Source: Roseitranquillus sp963709765 (GTDB lineage Bacteria; Pseudomonadota; Alphaproteobacteria; Rhodobacterales; Rhodobacteraceae). Taken from it: a stretch of 64,000 nt of DNA. Position numbers and translations under genes: made by a program. Shown here in pieces: positions 54,762 through 63,760 of the stretch (position 1 is the stretch's first letter; each line of letters opens with the position of its first letter). Below the pieces are notes generated by a model. It did no database searches. It worked only from the letters and a program-made list of their open reading frames with translations, and was not told the origin of the DNA. The DNA is taken from contig CAVPXL010000013.1 of NCBI GenBank assembly GCA_963709765.1, forward strand, positions 191,456 to 255,455, in the 5' to 3' direction.

Positions 54762-56243
54762 GTGTCCCCTGATTTGGCAGACGTCCGCCAGCGCCCCGCC
54801 GATCACATTTTCCGAACTCATGCAGCGCCTGGCCGACCCGGAAACCCCGGAGGAAGAGCTTCTTCCATATTTCGTTCAGGTTCCGTCCCGGTCGATCGAT
54901 CCCGGTTTTCAGCCAAACCCGGCGCTTGTCACCGACCTCGGTGGCGGGCTCGAAGGCGGGCTGGCCGTCTCGCTCCTCAACGGATGGCGGCGGCGTCAGA
55001 GGCATCGGGCCTACCGCGACCGGATTGCCGGCGGATGGTCGGGCCCGCGCATCATCTCCGAGGGCGACAGCTGGTTCCAGTATCCGACGCGGCTGCAGGA
55101 CGTGATCGACCACCTCATGGGGGACCATGCGATCCTGAGCCTCGGAGGGGCCGGCGACACGCTCGACGACATGCGCGAACAGGACGAGATCATCGTCAAC
55201 GCGGACGCGCGAAGGCGCGCAGGCGATTCTCGTTTCGGCGGGCGGGAACGATCTTTTCCAGAACGGGAACATCGCGAACCTCGTCGAGCCGGTGTTCAGC
55301 GGCGCGCGGCCGGCTGACTTGCTGGGTCAGACGTTCGCCGAATTTCTTGTCGCCATCATGGCCGATTTTCGCGCCTTCCTGCTGCGGCTGCATCTCGCGC
55401 TGCCGGGCGTTCATATCCTCGTACATGGCTACGGGCCGGCCCATTCCCGCGGCGGCCCGTGGATCGGGCGCCCCCTGACGCGGATCAAGGTGCTGCCCGT
55501 CGTCGGTGCAGAACGAGCTCACGAAGCTGATCCTGCGCCGCTACAACATCGCGCTGTCCGAGATGGCGAAGGAGGCGGCGTTCCACGGCATGCTCGGCCA
55601 CGTCGATGTCACCGACATCGGAGCGGATTTCGACGACTGGCACGATGAAATCCATCTCAACGGCGAGAACTACGCGAAGGTCGCCGATCGTTTCCGACAG
55701 GAACTCGCCCGGCGGCTCTCCGGTGCCGAGAGCGGGTTTGCGGTCGAAGCCGTGGCGGATGACGCGAAGCGCGGGACCGCCGCCGTTGCGGCGCATGCGC
55801 GCGACCTGCTGGGGCTCGACGTATCGCTTCTCGAGGCCGAGCTGGAAATGCGGCTGACGTTGATCGAACTGGACCCGGCGTCGTCGGACCGGGCGGAATT
55901 GCCGCTTCTGGTCCTGTCGCGCGGTGATCTGGAGATCGGCGTGCCCGAGATGGGGCCGCTCGCCCGCCGTCTTTTGCGGCGCTGGGAGCGCGAATTGCAC
56001 GACCTGCTCTGCAGCGCGTCGGAGGAGGATTCCGCCGAGCGCGAAACCATCCTCAAGCAGCTGGATCTGGGCGAGGCGGCGACGATAGGCGCGGTGACCG
56101 CCTGGCTGGCGACCGGTCCTCTGGCATTGCCGGCAGCCCTGGCTGGCGTGATCGCGGCGATTCTCGTCAAGCGGATCGGATCGGCCACGCACGAGGTGCT
56201 CTGCGAAACCTGGGGCGAGCGCTTCGAGGACGCGGGCACATGA
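54762..56243 (+). CDS. SGNH-fold hydrolase with C-terminal membrane-like tail (three frameshifts as read)
   Basis: 492 residues after repair near 54791, 55207 and 55498. The start is GTG 54762 after GAGGAGAACCCC; a later ATG (54820) would avoid one shift. SGNH blocks are complete: IISEGDSWFQYPTRL (Ser), LSLGGAGDTLDDM (Gly), LVSAGGNDLFQNG (Asn) and DDWHDEIHLNGENYA (Asp, His). After residue 330 comes an unfamiliar domain (LSRGDLEIGVPEMGPLARRL) ending in a hydrophobic stretch (GAVTAWLATGPLALPAALAG, VIAAILV). There is no signal peptide. It directly follows the pseudo-caspase gene on the same strand. Confidence 0.72.
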
Positions 56244-56297
56244 GAGAAACCGACGCGCCCTCGGCGGCCGCGCGGTGGAAGGATCTGTTTCGGGCAA

Positions 56298-56324
56298 GAA
56301 AAAAGCCGCCGGAAATCCGACGGC
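56298..56324 (-). terminator. Intrinsic terminator after rpmJ
   Basis: In the minus-strand transcript GCCGTCGGA pairs with TCCGGCGGC (one G-U) around a TTT loop and is followed by TTTTTTC. It lies 28 bases after the rpmJ stop. Confidence 0.88.
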
Positions 56325-56351
56325 TTCTTTCGCTGTTCCGCTGGGCTGGCT

Positions 56352-56477
56352 TCAGCCCTGGCGCGCCTTGAAGCGTCGCTGCGTCTTGTTGATCACATAG
56401 ACGCGGCCCTTGCGTCGCACAACCTGGCAGTCGCGATGCCGGGTCTTCAGCGAGCGGAGCGAGTTCCTGACCTTCAT
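56352..56477 (-). CDS. rpmJ: 50S ribosomal protein L36
   Basis: 41 residues, the alphaproteobacterial length: MKVRNSLRSLKTRHRDCQVV, RRKGRVYVINKTQRRFKARQ, G. The zinc-ribbon cysteines are reduced to one (zinc-independent type). GGAGACGACCC precedes the ATG. It is monocistronic with its own terminator. Confidence 0.95.
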   Translation of the reverse strand: MKVRNSLRSLKTRHRDCQVVRRKGRVYVINKTQRRFKARQG

Positions 56478-56547
56478 GGGTCGTCTCCTCTTGTCGCGGC
56501 GCCGACGCGCCTTGCCTCGTTAAACCACCTTGCGGCGGCGAATTCGA

Positions 56548-56622
<75 letters not shown>

Positions 56623-56787
56623 GTTACCGACTTGGCCATTCTTCGGGACCGATCCCTCCGAACGAACAAGACGCGGGAACGTCCCGCGCCAGTCGGCGTG
56701 TCTATAGACAGAGTCGTGGAGCGGTTCAAGGCCTTTCCGGGAACTTCGGTCTGCCGCTATAGTCTGCGGGATCGAGGAGGAGCGACG

Positions 56788-57648
56788 ATGCCCAAGCCGC
56801 CCTACACCCTGCATTTGCCGGCGGTTTGCAGGACCAGCGTCATCTTCGCATCGCCTCATTCCGGGAACGACTACCCGAGCCAGTTCCTGACGCGCACGAT
56901 CCTCGACCGACACGCGATCCGGTCGTCCGAGGATGCTTTCGTGGATCAGCTCTTCGGCAATGTGCCGATGCTCGGGGCGCCGCTGCTCGCGGCCAATGTT
57001 CCGCGTGCCTATGTCGACCTCAACCGGTCGGTCGACGAGCTCGACCCTGCGCTGATCGACGGAGTCCACAAGCCGCCGCACAATCCGCGGATCAGTTCCG
57101 GGCTCGGCGTCGTGCCGCGCGTCGTCGCGAACGGACGCGCGATCTATTCCGGCAAGCTGTCGCGGGCGGAGGCCGACGCGCGGATCGATGGCGGGTGGCG
57201 GCCATATCACGACGCGCTGTCGCAACTGGTCACGCAGGCTCTCGGGCTCTTCGGAGAATCGATCCTCATCGATTGTCATTCGATGCCGCATGAGGCGATC
57301 GAGAACGCGGCGAGCTTGCGCGGGCAGCGCCCGGACGTGGTTCTTGGCGACCGTTTCGGGGCGGCGGCGCGCGCGGACATCGTCGACGCGATCGAAGCGG
57401 CGTTCGTCGCGGCGGGATTGCGGGTCGCGCGCAACGCGCCGTTCGCCGGAGCCTATACGGCGCAGCAATACGGCCGACCGGCGCGCGGACAGCACGTGGT
57501 CCAGATCGAACTGGACCGGGCCCTTTACATGGATGAGCGGACGATCCAGCCGCGCGAGAATTTCGCGGATTTCAGGTCGCTTCTTACCGAGGTCGCGGCA
57601 GAGATCGTGGAGTTGGGCATCCGGGAGATGCCGCTCGCTGCGGAATAG
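56788..57648 (+). CDS. N-formylglutamate amidohydrolase family protein
   Basis: 286 residues. VIFASPHSGNDYPSQF, PRAYVDLNRSVDELDPALID, PYHDALSQLVTQALGLFGES, ILIDCHSMPHEA and QYGRPARGQHVVQIELDRAL are the family motifs, the histidines probably binding zinc. It hydrolyses N-formylglutamate in histidine degradation when encoded with hut genes. None are here, so another N-acyl amino acid is possible. GAGGAGGAG precedes the ATG. It is convergent with dinB, stops two bases apart. Confidence 0.9.
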   Translation: MPKPPYTLHLPAVCRTSVIFASPHSGNDYPSQFLTRTILDRHAIRSSEDAFVDQLFGNVPMLGAPLLAANVPRAYVDLNRSVDELDPALIDGVHKPPHNPRISSGLGVVPRVVANGRAIYSGKLSRAEADARIDGGWRPYHDALSQLVTQALGLFGESILIDCHSMPHEAIENAASLRGQRPDVVLGDRFGAAARADIVDAIEAAFVAAGLRVARNAPFAGAYTAQQYGRPARGQHVVQIELDRALYMDERTIQPRENFADFRSLLTEVAAEIVELGIREMPLAAE

Positions 57649-57650
57649 AT

Positions 57651-58904
57651 TCAGCGCAGGGATCGGCCCTTGACGATGGCCGCAGGCCCGAACCGGGCGC
57701 GGATCGCGTCGGTGGCGCGTTCTGCCTTGCCGCGCAGCGCGGCGCCTTCGTCGAGGAGGTCATCCGACGTATCCGCGCTTGCGGCCTCCGTGAGCTCGGT
57801 GATGCCGACACCGATCAGTCGATAGGCGGTGTTGCTGCCGACCTGGTCCAGCAGCGCCTGCGCTTCGCGATAGATCCTGTCGGCCAGTTGGGTCGGCTCG
57901 CGCAGCGCATGGCGCCGGGTCAGAAGAGAGTGATCGGTGCGCTTGAGTTTCAGCGTCACGACGCGCCCGGCGATGTCCTTGGCCTTTGCGCGGTCAGCGA
58001 GCTTTTCGGCGAGGCGCCAGAGATGGCCGGCGAGCAGGTCGGGGTCGGAAATGTCCGAATCGAAGGTCGTCTCGTTCGACAGGCCGCGTGTCGGGGCATG
58101 TGCCGAGACCGGACGCCGGTCGTCTCCGCGTGCGAGGTGCCAGAGCCGATCGCCGGTGCTCCCGAAGCGCGCGTTGAGATCGCGCCGATCCCAGCGCAGA
58201 AGATCGGCGAAGGTGCGGATGCCGGCGCGGTCCAGCGCCTCCTGCGTGGTGGTGCCGACACCCCAGATAAGGCGCACCGGCTTGTCGCGGAGGAATGTCG
58301 CCGTCTCGGCTTTGCCGATGACCGCGAAACCGCGCGGCTTGTCCAGATCCGAGGCGATCTTGGCGAGAAACTTGTTGTGACTCAGGCCTATGGAGCCCGA
58401 GAGGCCCAGTTCCTGTTCCATGCGTTGAACGAGCTTCGCCAAGAGCACGGCAGGCGGTGCGCCGTGAAGGCGGGTGGTTCCCGAGAGGTCGAGAAAGGCC
58501 TCGTCGAGCGAAAGCGGCTCCACGATCGGCGTCAGCTCGTCCATCATCGCCCGGATTGCCCGGCTGGCGGCGACGTAGGCGTCGAAGCGCGGCTTGACCA
58601 CGACTGCCTCCGGGCAGAGTTGCAGCGCCTTGAACATCGGCATCGCCGACCGGACGCCCCGGATCCGCGCGATGTAGCACGCCGTCGTCACGACACCGCG
58701 ACGGCCGCCGCCGACGATGACAGGCAGCTCGCGCAGGTCCGGATTGTCGCGTTTTTCGACGCTGGCGTAGAAGGCGTCGCAATCCATGTGCGCGACGCTG
58801 AGCTCGAAGAGTTCCGGGTGCGAAAGTGTGCGCGGGCTGCGACAGGCCGGGCAGCGTCCCGGCGTGTCAAACGTGGTCAGGCAGTTGCGGCAAAAGGAGG
58901 GCAT
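57651..58904 (-). CDS. dinB: DNA polymerase IV (Y-family) with N-terminal zinc ribbon
   Basis: 417 residues. The catalytic acidic residues are in AHMDCDAFYASVEKRDNPDL and EPLSLDEAFLDLSGT; VVTTACYIARIRGVRSAMPM is the nucleotide-binding finger, and the helix-hairpin-helix region is IWGVGTTTQEALDRAGIRTF. An unusual N-terminal ribbon CRNCLTTF...CPACRS (two Cys-x2-Cys pairs in 21 residues) precedes the polymerase. It carries out translesion synthesis. Confidence 0.94.
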   Translation of the reverse strand: MPSFCRNCLTTFDTPGRCPACRSPRTLSHPELFELSVAHMDCDAFYASVEKRDNPDLRELPVIVGGGRRGVVTTACYIARIRGVRSAMPMFKALQLCPEAVVVKPRFDAYVAASRAIRAMMDELTPIVEPLSLDEAFLDLSGTTRLHGAPPAVLLAKLVQRMEQELGLSGSIGLSHNKFLAKIASDLDKPRGFAVIGKAETATFLRDKPVRLIWGVGTTTQEALDRAGIRTFADLLRWDRRDLNARFGSTGDRLWHLARGDDRRPVSAHAPTRGLSNETTFDSDISDPDLLAGHLWRLAEKLADRAKAKDIAGRVVTLKLKRTDHSLLTRRHALREPTQLADRIYREAQALLDQVGSNTAYRLIGVGITELTEAASADTSDDLLDEGAALRGKAERATDAIRARFGPAAIVKGRSLR

Positions 58905-58999
58905 GGGTGTTTCCGGCGACGGGGTCAGCTTATCGCCCGGGGCGGGTCACTGTATATGGCGGTTGTGCTGACGACGGATCGTGTCGCCGCAGGGGTATT

Positions 59000-59707
59000 T
59001 CAGACGGAAGCCATCTCGGCCAGGATCGCTTCGGCCGCGGCCCTGGGGTCCGGCGCGGCGGTGATCGGACGCCCCACGACGATGTTGTCGGCGCCCGATT
59101 CCAGTGCCATTGCGGGGCTGGCAATCCGTTTCTGGTCATTCCTGCTGCTGCCGGCGGGGCGGATGCCGGGCGTGACGATCAGCCTGTCGTTGGCCTGGGA
59201 AAGCTCCCGGATGGCGGCGGCTTCGCGGGGGGAGGCGATGACGCCGTCGGCGCCGGCTTCGAAGGCGCGGGCCGCGCGCTCCACCGCGAGATCGCCGATA
59301 TCGCCGGCGCAGATGAGGCCTGCATCGAGATCTGAGCGGTCGAGCGAAGTCAGGATCGTCACGGCCAGGATCTTCAAATTCGACCCCTCCGCGCCCTCCC
59401 GAGCGGCTCGGACGACATGCGGATCGCCGTGGACCGTCAGGTAATCCAGGTCGAATTGCGCCAACCCCCGCACGGCGGATTCGACTGTCGCCGCGATGTC
59501 GAACAGCTTCATGTCGAGAAATATCCGCTTGTCGTGTTCGGCCTTCAGCTCGTTCGCGAGCGCCAGCCCGCCTCCGGTGAGCATGCCCAGCCCGATCTTG
59601 TAGAACGAAACCGACGGGCCGAGTCGTTCGACCATCGCCAGTCCGGAGAGGGCGTCGGGCAGGTCGAGGGCGACGATGAGGCGGTCGTCGGAGGCGGAAG
59701 CGGTCAT
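59000..59707 (-). CDS. pyrF: Orotidine 5'-phosphate decarboxylase
   Basis: 235 residues. The catalytic Asp-x-Lys-x-x-Asp is in IFLDMKLFDIAATVESAVR; VSFYKIGLGMLTGGG and IVTPGIRPAGSSRNDQKRIA are the other active-site loops, and GADNIVVGRPIT binds phosphate. It makes UMP. Confidence 0.97.
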   Translation of the reverse strand: MTASASDDRLIVALDLPDALSGLAMVERLGPSVSFYKIGLGMLTGGGLALANELKAEHDKRIFLDMKLFDIAATVESAVRGLAQFDLDYLTVHGDPHVVRAAREGAEGSNLKILAVTILTSLDRSDLDAGLICAGDIGDLAVERAARAFEAGADGVIASPREAAAIRELSQANDRLIVTPGIRPAGSSRNDQKRIASPAMALESGADNIVVGRPITAAPDPRAAAEAILAEMASV

Positions 59708-59855
59708 CAGCAGGTCCTCGTGCGGGTTTCAGGTCATGTTCGGCTTTTTTGGATGCGCCAACGGGTGACTTCCCGCGCCGCTTGCGTCAAGAGGATCGGG
59801 AACCGGTTGGAAGCACTGTGGTTCACCCGATAACGAGAAGCGATGGAGACCTCCG

Positions 59856-60365
59856 ATGGCAGGTATGGACCTGAAGATGCGGCGCAACGATCGCGGAATG
59901 AGCTTGTTCTGGATGATCCTCGTCTGCGGTGTCGCGGTCCTGGTCCTCATCGCGGTCCTGATCGCCGCCAGCGAAGTCGATCACGTGGAAGAGGCCGGCG
60001 CGGTTCATATCGAGGCAGCGGGATCCGAAGAGGATGCGCAAGCGACGGCGAATGTCGGCGAAGGACAGGTTGCGCAGGACGGACCGGCCGAGACGGGAGA
60101 AGCCAACGCCGTCGACGTGGAGATCACGCCGACGCCGGAGGGAGCAGAGCAGCCTGTGGCGTCCGAGGTAGACGAGCAGGCGGTCGTGCCGGAAGCCGGC
60201 GAGGAGCCGGTCGGGAACGAATCGAACGAAGCCGGCGGTGGCGATCCGACGGCGCTCACGCCAGCAGGCCCGGAAGGGCGCGACGACGAGACGATCCTTG
60301 ACGACGAAATCAACCCGGGCGGCGACATGATGGATGTCGGCGAAGAGGTCGAAGTAACCCAGTAA
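59856..60365 (+). CDS. Acidic single-helix membrane protein of unknown function
   Basis: 169 residues: a short basic cytoplasmic start (LKMRRNDRG), one helix (FWMILVCGVAVLVLIAVLIA), then about 125 residues very rich in Glu, Asp, Pro, Ala and Gly with no predicted fold (VDVEITPTPEGAEQPVASEV). Topology suggests a disordered acidic tail in the periplasm. GGAG lies eight bases before the ATG. It ends at a strong terminator, so it is monocistronic. No family is recognised. Confidence 0.65.
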   Translation: MAGMDLKMRRNDRGMSLFWMILVCGVAVLVLIAVLIAASEVDHVEEAGAVHIEAAGSEEDAQATANVGEGQVAQDGPAETGEANAVDVEITPTPEGAEQPVASEVDEQAVVPEAGEEPVGNESNEAGGGDPTALTPAGPEGRDDETILDDEINPGGDMMDVGEEVEVTQ

Positions 60366-60387
60366 GCCCGACGTGAGGACTGAACGA

Positions 60388-60424
60388 GGCGTCTCCCGCG
60401 TGCTGCGGGAGGCGCCTTTTTCTT
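60388..60424 (+). terminator. Intrinsic terminator before clpB
   Basis: A 12-base stem GGCGTCTCCCGC / GCGGGAGGCGCC with a five-base loop, followed by TTTTTCTTT. It ends transcription of the acidic membrane protein gene 20 bases after its stop. Confidence 0.92.
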
Positions 60425-60436
60425 TGTGCTCCGACA

Positions 60437-60468
60437 CCTTGAACGACCGTTGCAAGAAAACCACATAG
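60437..60468 (+). promoter_or_regulatory. Candidate heat-shock (sigma-32) promoter of clpB
   Basis: CCTTGAA at 60437-60443, then 17 bases, then CCACATAG. This matches the CTTGAA and CCCATnT-like halves recognised by RpoH, lies 70 bases upstream of clpB and follows a terminator, so clpB depends on it. Confidence 0.6.
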
Positions 60469-60538
60469 ATCTCGTGACCCCGTGGCATGGGCTGCAACGA
60501 CAGACATGCCGATGGGGGGCCGAAACAGGAGACAAGAC

Positions 60539-63154
60539 ATGGACCTTGAGAAGTTCACCGAGAGGGCGAGGGGATTCCTTCAGGCTGCGCAGACGATCGC
60601 GATGCGCGAAAGCCATCAGAGGTTGGCGCCGGAGCATCTGCTGAAGGCACTTCTGGACGACGACCAGGGAATGGCTGCGAATCTCATCAAGCGGTCTGGC
60701 GGTGCGCCCGACCGCGTGATCGAGGCGGTCGACGCGGCATTGGCCAAGTTGCCCAAGGTCTCGGGCGATGCCGGGCAGATCTACCTCGACAGCGCCACGG
60801 GGCGTGTCCTGGACGAGGCCGGCAAGCTGGCGAGCAAGGCTGGCGACAGCTTCGTGCCGGTCGAGCGGATCCTGACGGCGCTGGCCGTCGTGCCGTCGAA
60901 GGCAAAGGACGCGCTCGCTGCGGGCGCTGTCACCGCGCAGGGTCTCAACGGCGCGATAAACGATGTGCGTCGGGGGCGCACCGCCGACAGCGCCAACGCC
61001 GAGGAAGGCTACGAGGCGCTGAAGCGCTACGCGCGCGACCTGACCGAGATGGCCGATCAGGGCAAGATCGACCCGATCATCGGCCGTGACGAGGAGATCC
61101 GGCGGACGATGCAGGTCCTGAGCCGCCGGACCAAGAACAACCCCGTCCTGATCGGTGAACCCGGTGTCGGCAAGACCGCCATCGCCGAAGGGCTGGCGAT
61201 CCGCATCGTTGAAGGCGACGTTCCGGAAAGTCTCAGGAACAAGCGACTGCTCGCGCTTGATATGGGCTCGCTGATCGCCGGGGCGAAGTATCGCGGCGAG
61301 TTCGAGGAGCGGCTGAAGTCGATCCTCAAGGAGATCGAATCGGCGGCAGGTGAGATCATTCTCTTCATCGACGAGATGCACACGCTTGTCGGCGCGGGCA
61401 AGGCGGACGGCGCCATGGACGCCTCGAACTTGCTGAAGCCGGCCCTTGCGCGGGGCGAATTGCACTGCGTCGGCGCGACTACGCTTGATGAGTATCGCAA
61501 GCACGTGGAAAAGGATGCCGCGCTCGCTCGGCGCTTTCAGCCCATTCTCGTCAAGGAGCCCACGGTCGAGGACGCCATTTCGATCCTGCGCGGGCTGAAG
61601 GAGAAGTACGAGTTGCACCACGGCGTTCGGATCAGCGACAGCGCGCTGGTTGCCGCCGCGACGCTGAGCCATCGCTACATCACGGACCGGTTCCTGCCCG
61701 ACAAGGCGATCGACCTCGTGGACGAGGCCGCGAGCCGGCTCCGGATGGAGGTCGACAGCAAGCCTGAAGAGCTCGATGCGCTCGATCGGGAGATCCTGCA
61801 GAAGCAGATCGAAGCCGAAGCGCTGAAGAAGGAAGACGACGAGGCCTCGCAATCGCGGCTGCGGAAGCTGGAGCAGGAACTCGCGGAACTGCAGCAGAAC
61901 TCGTCGGAGATGACGGCGAAATGGCAGGCCGAACGCGACAAGCTTCAGTCGACGCGCGATGTCAAGGAGCAGCTCGACCGGGCGCGGAACGACCTTGATC
62001 ACGCCAAGCGCGAGGGCAATCTCGCGAGGGCGGGAGAGCTTTCCTACGGCATCATTCCGCAGCTCGAGAAGCAGCTTTCGGAGGCCGAAGGACGCGAAGA
62101 AACGCTGATGGTGGAGGAGGCTGTCCGTCCGGAACAGATCGCCGCGGTCGTGGAGCGATGGACCGGGATCCCGACGAGCAAGATGCTCGAGGGCGAGCGC
62201 GAGAAGCTCATTCACATGGAGGCCGGGTTGCATGAGCGGGTCATCGGCCAGGATGTCGCGATCCGGGCTGTCGCCAACGCCGTGCGGCGTGCCCGGGCGG
62301 GTCTCAATGACGAAAATCGCCCCCTGGGGTCGTTCCTGTTCCTCGGGCCCACCGGCGTCGGCAAGACGGAGTTGACCAAGGCGGTCGCCGAGTTCCTGTT
62401 CGACGACGACAACGCCATGGTTCGCGTCGACATGAGCGAGTTCATGGAGAAGCATTCGGTCGCACGTCTGATCGGGGCGCCTCCGGGCTACGTGGGCTAT
62501 GACGAGGGCGGTGTTCTGACGGAAGCCGTGCGACGCAGGCCCTACCAGGTCGTCCTGTTCGACGAGGTCGAAAAGGCGCACCCGGATGTCTTCAACGTGC
62601 TGCTGCAGGTTCTCGACGACGGCGTTCTGACCGATGGTCATGGCCGCACGGTCGACTTCAAGCAGACACTGATCGTGCTGACATCGAACCTGGGAAGCCA
62701 GGCACTCAGCCAGTTGCCGGAAGGTGCCGATGCGTCGCAGGCAAAGCGCGACGTGATGGACGCGGTGCGGGCGCATTTCCGCCCCGAGTTCCTGAACCGA
62801 CTGGATGAAACGATCATCTTCGATCGTCTCAGCCGGACCGACATGGACGGTATCGTCGAGATCCAGATCGGACTTCTGGAAAAGCGGCTGGCACAGCGGG
62901 AGATCGCGCTGGACCTCGAGGAGGGCGCACGAAAATGGCTCGCCGACGAGGGCTACGACCCGGTGTTCGGGGCGCGGCCGTTGAAGCGGGTCATCCAGCG
63001 CGCGCTCCAGGATCAGCTGGCGGAGATGATTCTCGCCGGAGACTTGCGGGATGGCGACACGGTTCACGTCAGCGCAGGCGCAGACGGGCTGATTGTCGGG
63101 GACCGGGTGGGCAAGACGAACCGTCCGCCGCCGCAGGATGCCGTATTGCACTGA
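60539..63154 (+). CDS. clpB: ATP-dependent disaggregase ClpB
   Basis: 871 residues. N-domain repeats (RLAPEHLLKALLDDDQGMAA), AAA-1 Walker A VLIGEPGVGKTAIAEGLAIR and Walker B IILFIDEMHTLVGAG, a long coiled-coil middle domain (residues ~400-540), AAA-2 Walker A FLGPTGVGKTELTKAVAEFL and the C-terminal DPVFGARPLKRVIQ. It resolubilises aggregates with DnaK and does not have the ClpP-binding loop of ClpA. AGGAGACAAGAC precedes the ATG. Confidence 0.97.
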   Translation: MDLEKFTERARGFLQAAQTIAMRESHQRLAPEHLLKALLDDDQGMAANLIKRSGGAPDRVIEAVDAALAKLPKVSGDAGQIYLDSATGRVLDEAGKLASKAGDSFVPVERILTALAVVPSKAKDALAAGAVTAQGLNGAINDVRRGRTADSANAEEGYEALKRYARDLTEMADQGKIDPIIGRDEEIRRTMQVLSRRTKNNPVLIGEPGVGKTAIAEGLAIRIVEGDVPESLRNKRLLALDMGSLIAGAKYRGEFEERLKSILKEIESAAGEIILFIDEMHTLVGAGKADGAMDASNLLKPALARGELHCVGATTLDEYRKHVEKDAALARRFQPILVKEPTVEDAISILRGLKEKYELHHGVRISDSALVAAATLSHRYITDRFLPDKAIDLVDEAASRLRMEVDSKPEELDALDREILQKQIEAEALKKEDDEASQSRLRKLEQELAELQQNSSEMTAKWQAERDKLQSTRDVKEQLDRARNDLDHAKREGNLARAGELSYGIIPQLEKQLSEAEGREETLMVEEAVRPEQIAAVVERWTGIPTSKMLEGEREKLIHMEAGLHERVIGQDVAIRAVANAVRRARAGLNDENRPLGSFLFLGPTGVGKTELTKAVAEFLFDDDNAMVRVDMSEFMEKHSVARLIGAPPGYVGYDEGGVLTEAVRRRPYQVVLFDEVEKAHPDVFNVLLQVLDDGVLTDGHGRTVDFKQTLIVLTSNLGSQALSQLPEGADASQAKRDVMDAVRAHFRPEFLNRLDETIIFDRLSRTDMDGIVEIQIGLLEKRLAQREIALDLEEGARKWLADEGYDPVFGARPLKRVIQRALQDQLAEMILAGDLRDGDTVHVSAGADGLIVGDRVGKTNRPPPQDAVLH

Positions 63155-63161
63155 CCGCATG

Positions 63162-63194
63162 AAAAAGCCTCGCCGTGTGAACGGCGAGGCTTTC
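63162..63194. terminator. Bidirectional terminator between clpB and the fasciclin gene
   Basis: AGCCTCGCCGT / ACGGCGAGGCT with a GTGA loop, A-run on the left and T-run on the right. It can stop both convergent transcripts; the minus-strand T-run (TTTTTC) is the stronger. Confidence 0.88.
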
Positions 63195-63280
63195 GAGACC
63201 TTTATGGACGGCTACGCTTACACGAAGGTCGTCCAGTGGTGAGGGCAACGCCAGAGGCTGCCCGTGTGGCTGGATCGGCC

Positions 63281-63760
63281 TTACGGCATCAGAACGGCGT
63301 CGATCACATGAATGACTCCGTTCGACGCTTCGACGTCCGCGGTGACGACATTCGCATCATTGACCTTCACGCCGTCGTCCAGAGAAATGGTTACAGAAGA
63401 CCCCTCCACCGTATCGGCCGTCATTCCGTCGGACAGATCCGTCGACATGACCTTGCCCGGCACGACATGGTAGGTGAGGATCTGCGTCAGCTGGTCCCGG
63501 TTCTCTTCCATCAGAAGCGAATCGACGGTGCCTTCCGGCAGAGCCGCGAAAGCCTCGTCGGTCGGCGCAAATACGGTCAATGGTCCTTCGCCCTTCAAGG
63601 TCTCGACGAGTCCGGCCGCGTCAGCTGCCGCCAGAAGGGTGGAGAAGCTTCCGGCTTCACTTGCAGTGTCTACAATGTCCATGCCGCCATGATTGTCGGC
63701 CAGCGCAGGCAGTGCGAAGAAGGCAGCGGCGGTTGCAGACAGCATTGTTCTACGGATCAT
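63281..63760 (-). CDS. Secreted fasciclin (FAS1) domain protein
   Basis: 159 residues. The signal peptide is RRTMLSATAAAFFALPALA. One FAS1 domain follows with both conserved blocks: GPLTVFAPTDEAFAALPEG (H1) and LTYHVVPGKVMSTDLSDG (H2), ending ASNGVIHVIDAVLMP. FAS1 domains mediate surface adhesion. GGAGATACCAA precedes the ATG. The 240 bases upstream hold its promoter and no other gene. Confidence 0.93.
   Translation of the reverse strand: MIRRTMLSATAAAFFALPALADNHGGMDIVDTASEAGSFSTLLAAADAAGLVETLKGEGPLTVFAPTDEAFAALPEGTVDSLLMEENRDQLTQILTYHVVPGKVMSTDLSDGMTADTVEGSSVTISLDDGVKVNDANVVTADVEASNGVIHVIDAVLMP

Noticed and set aside
60005..63160. A 1051-codon open frame antisense to clpB
   Set aside because: The sense strand encodes intact ClpB with both Walker pairs; the antisense translation has no recognisable domain.
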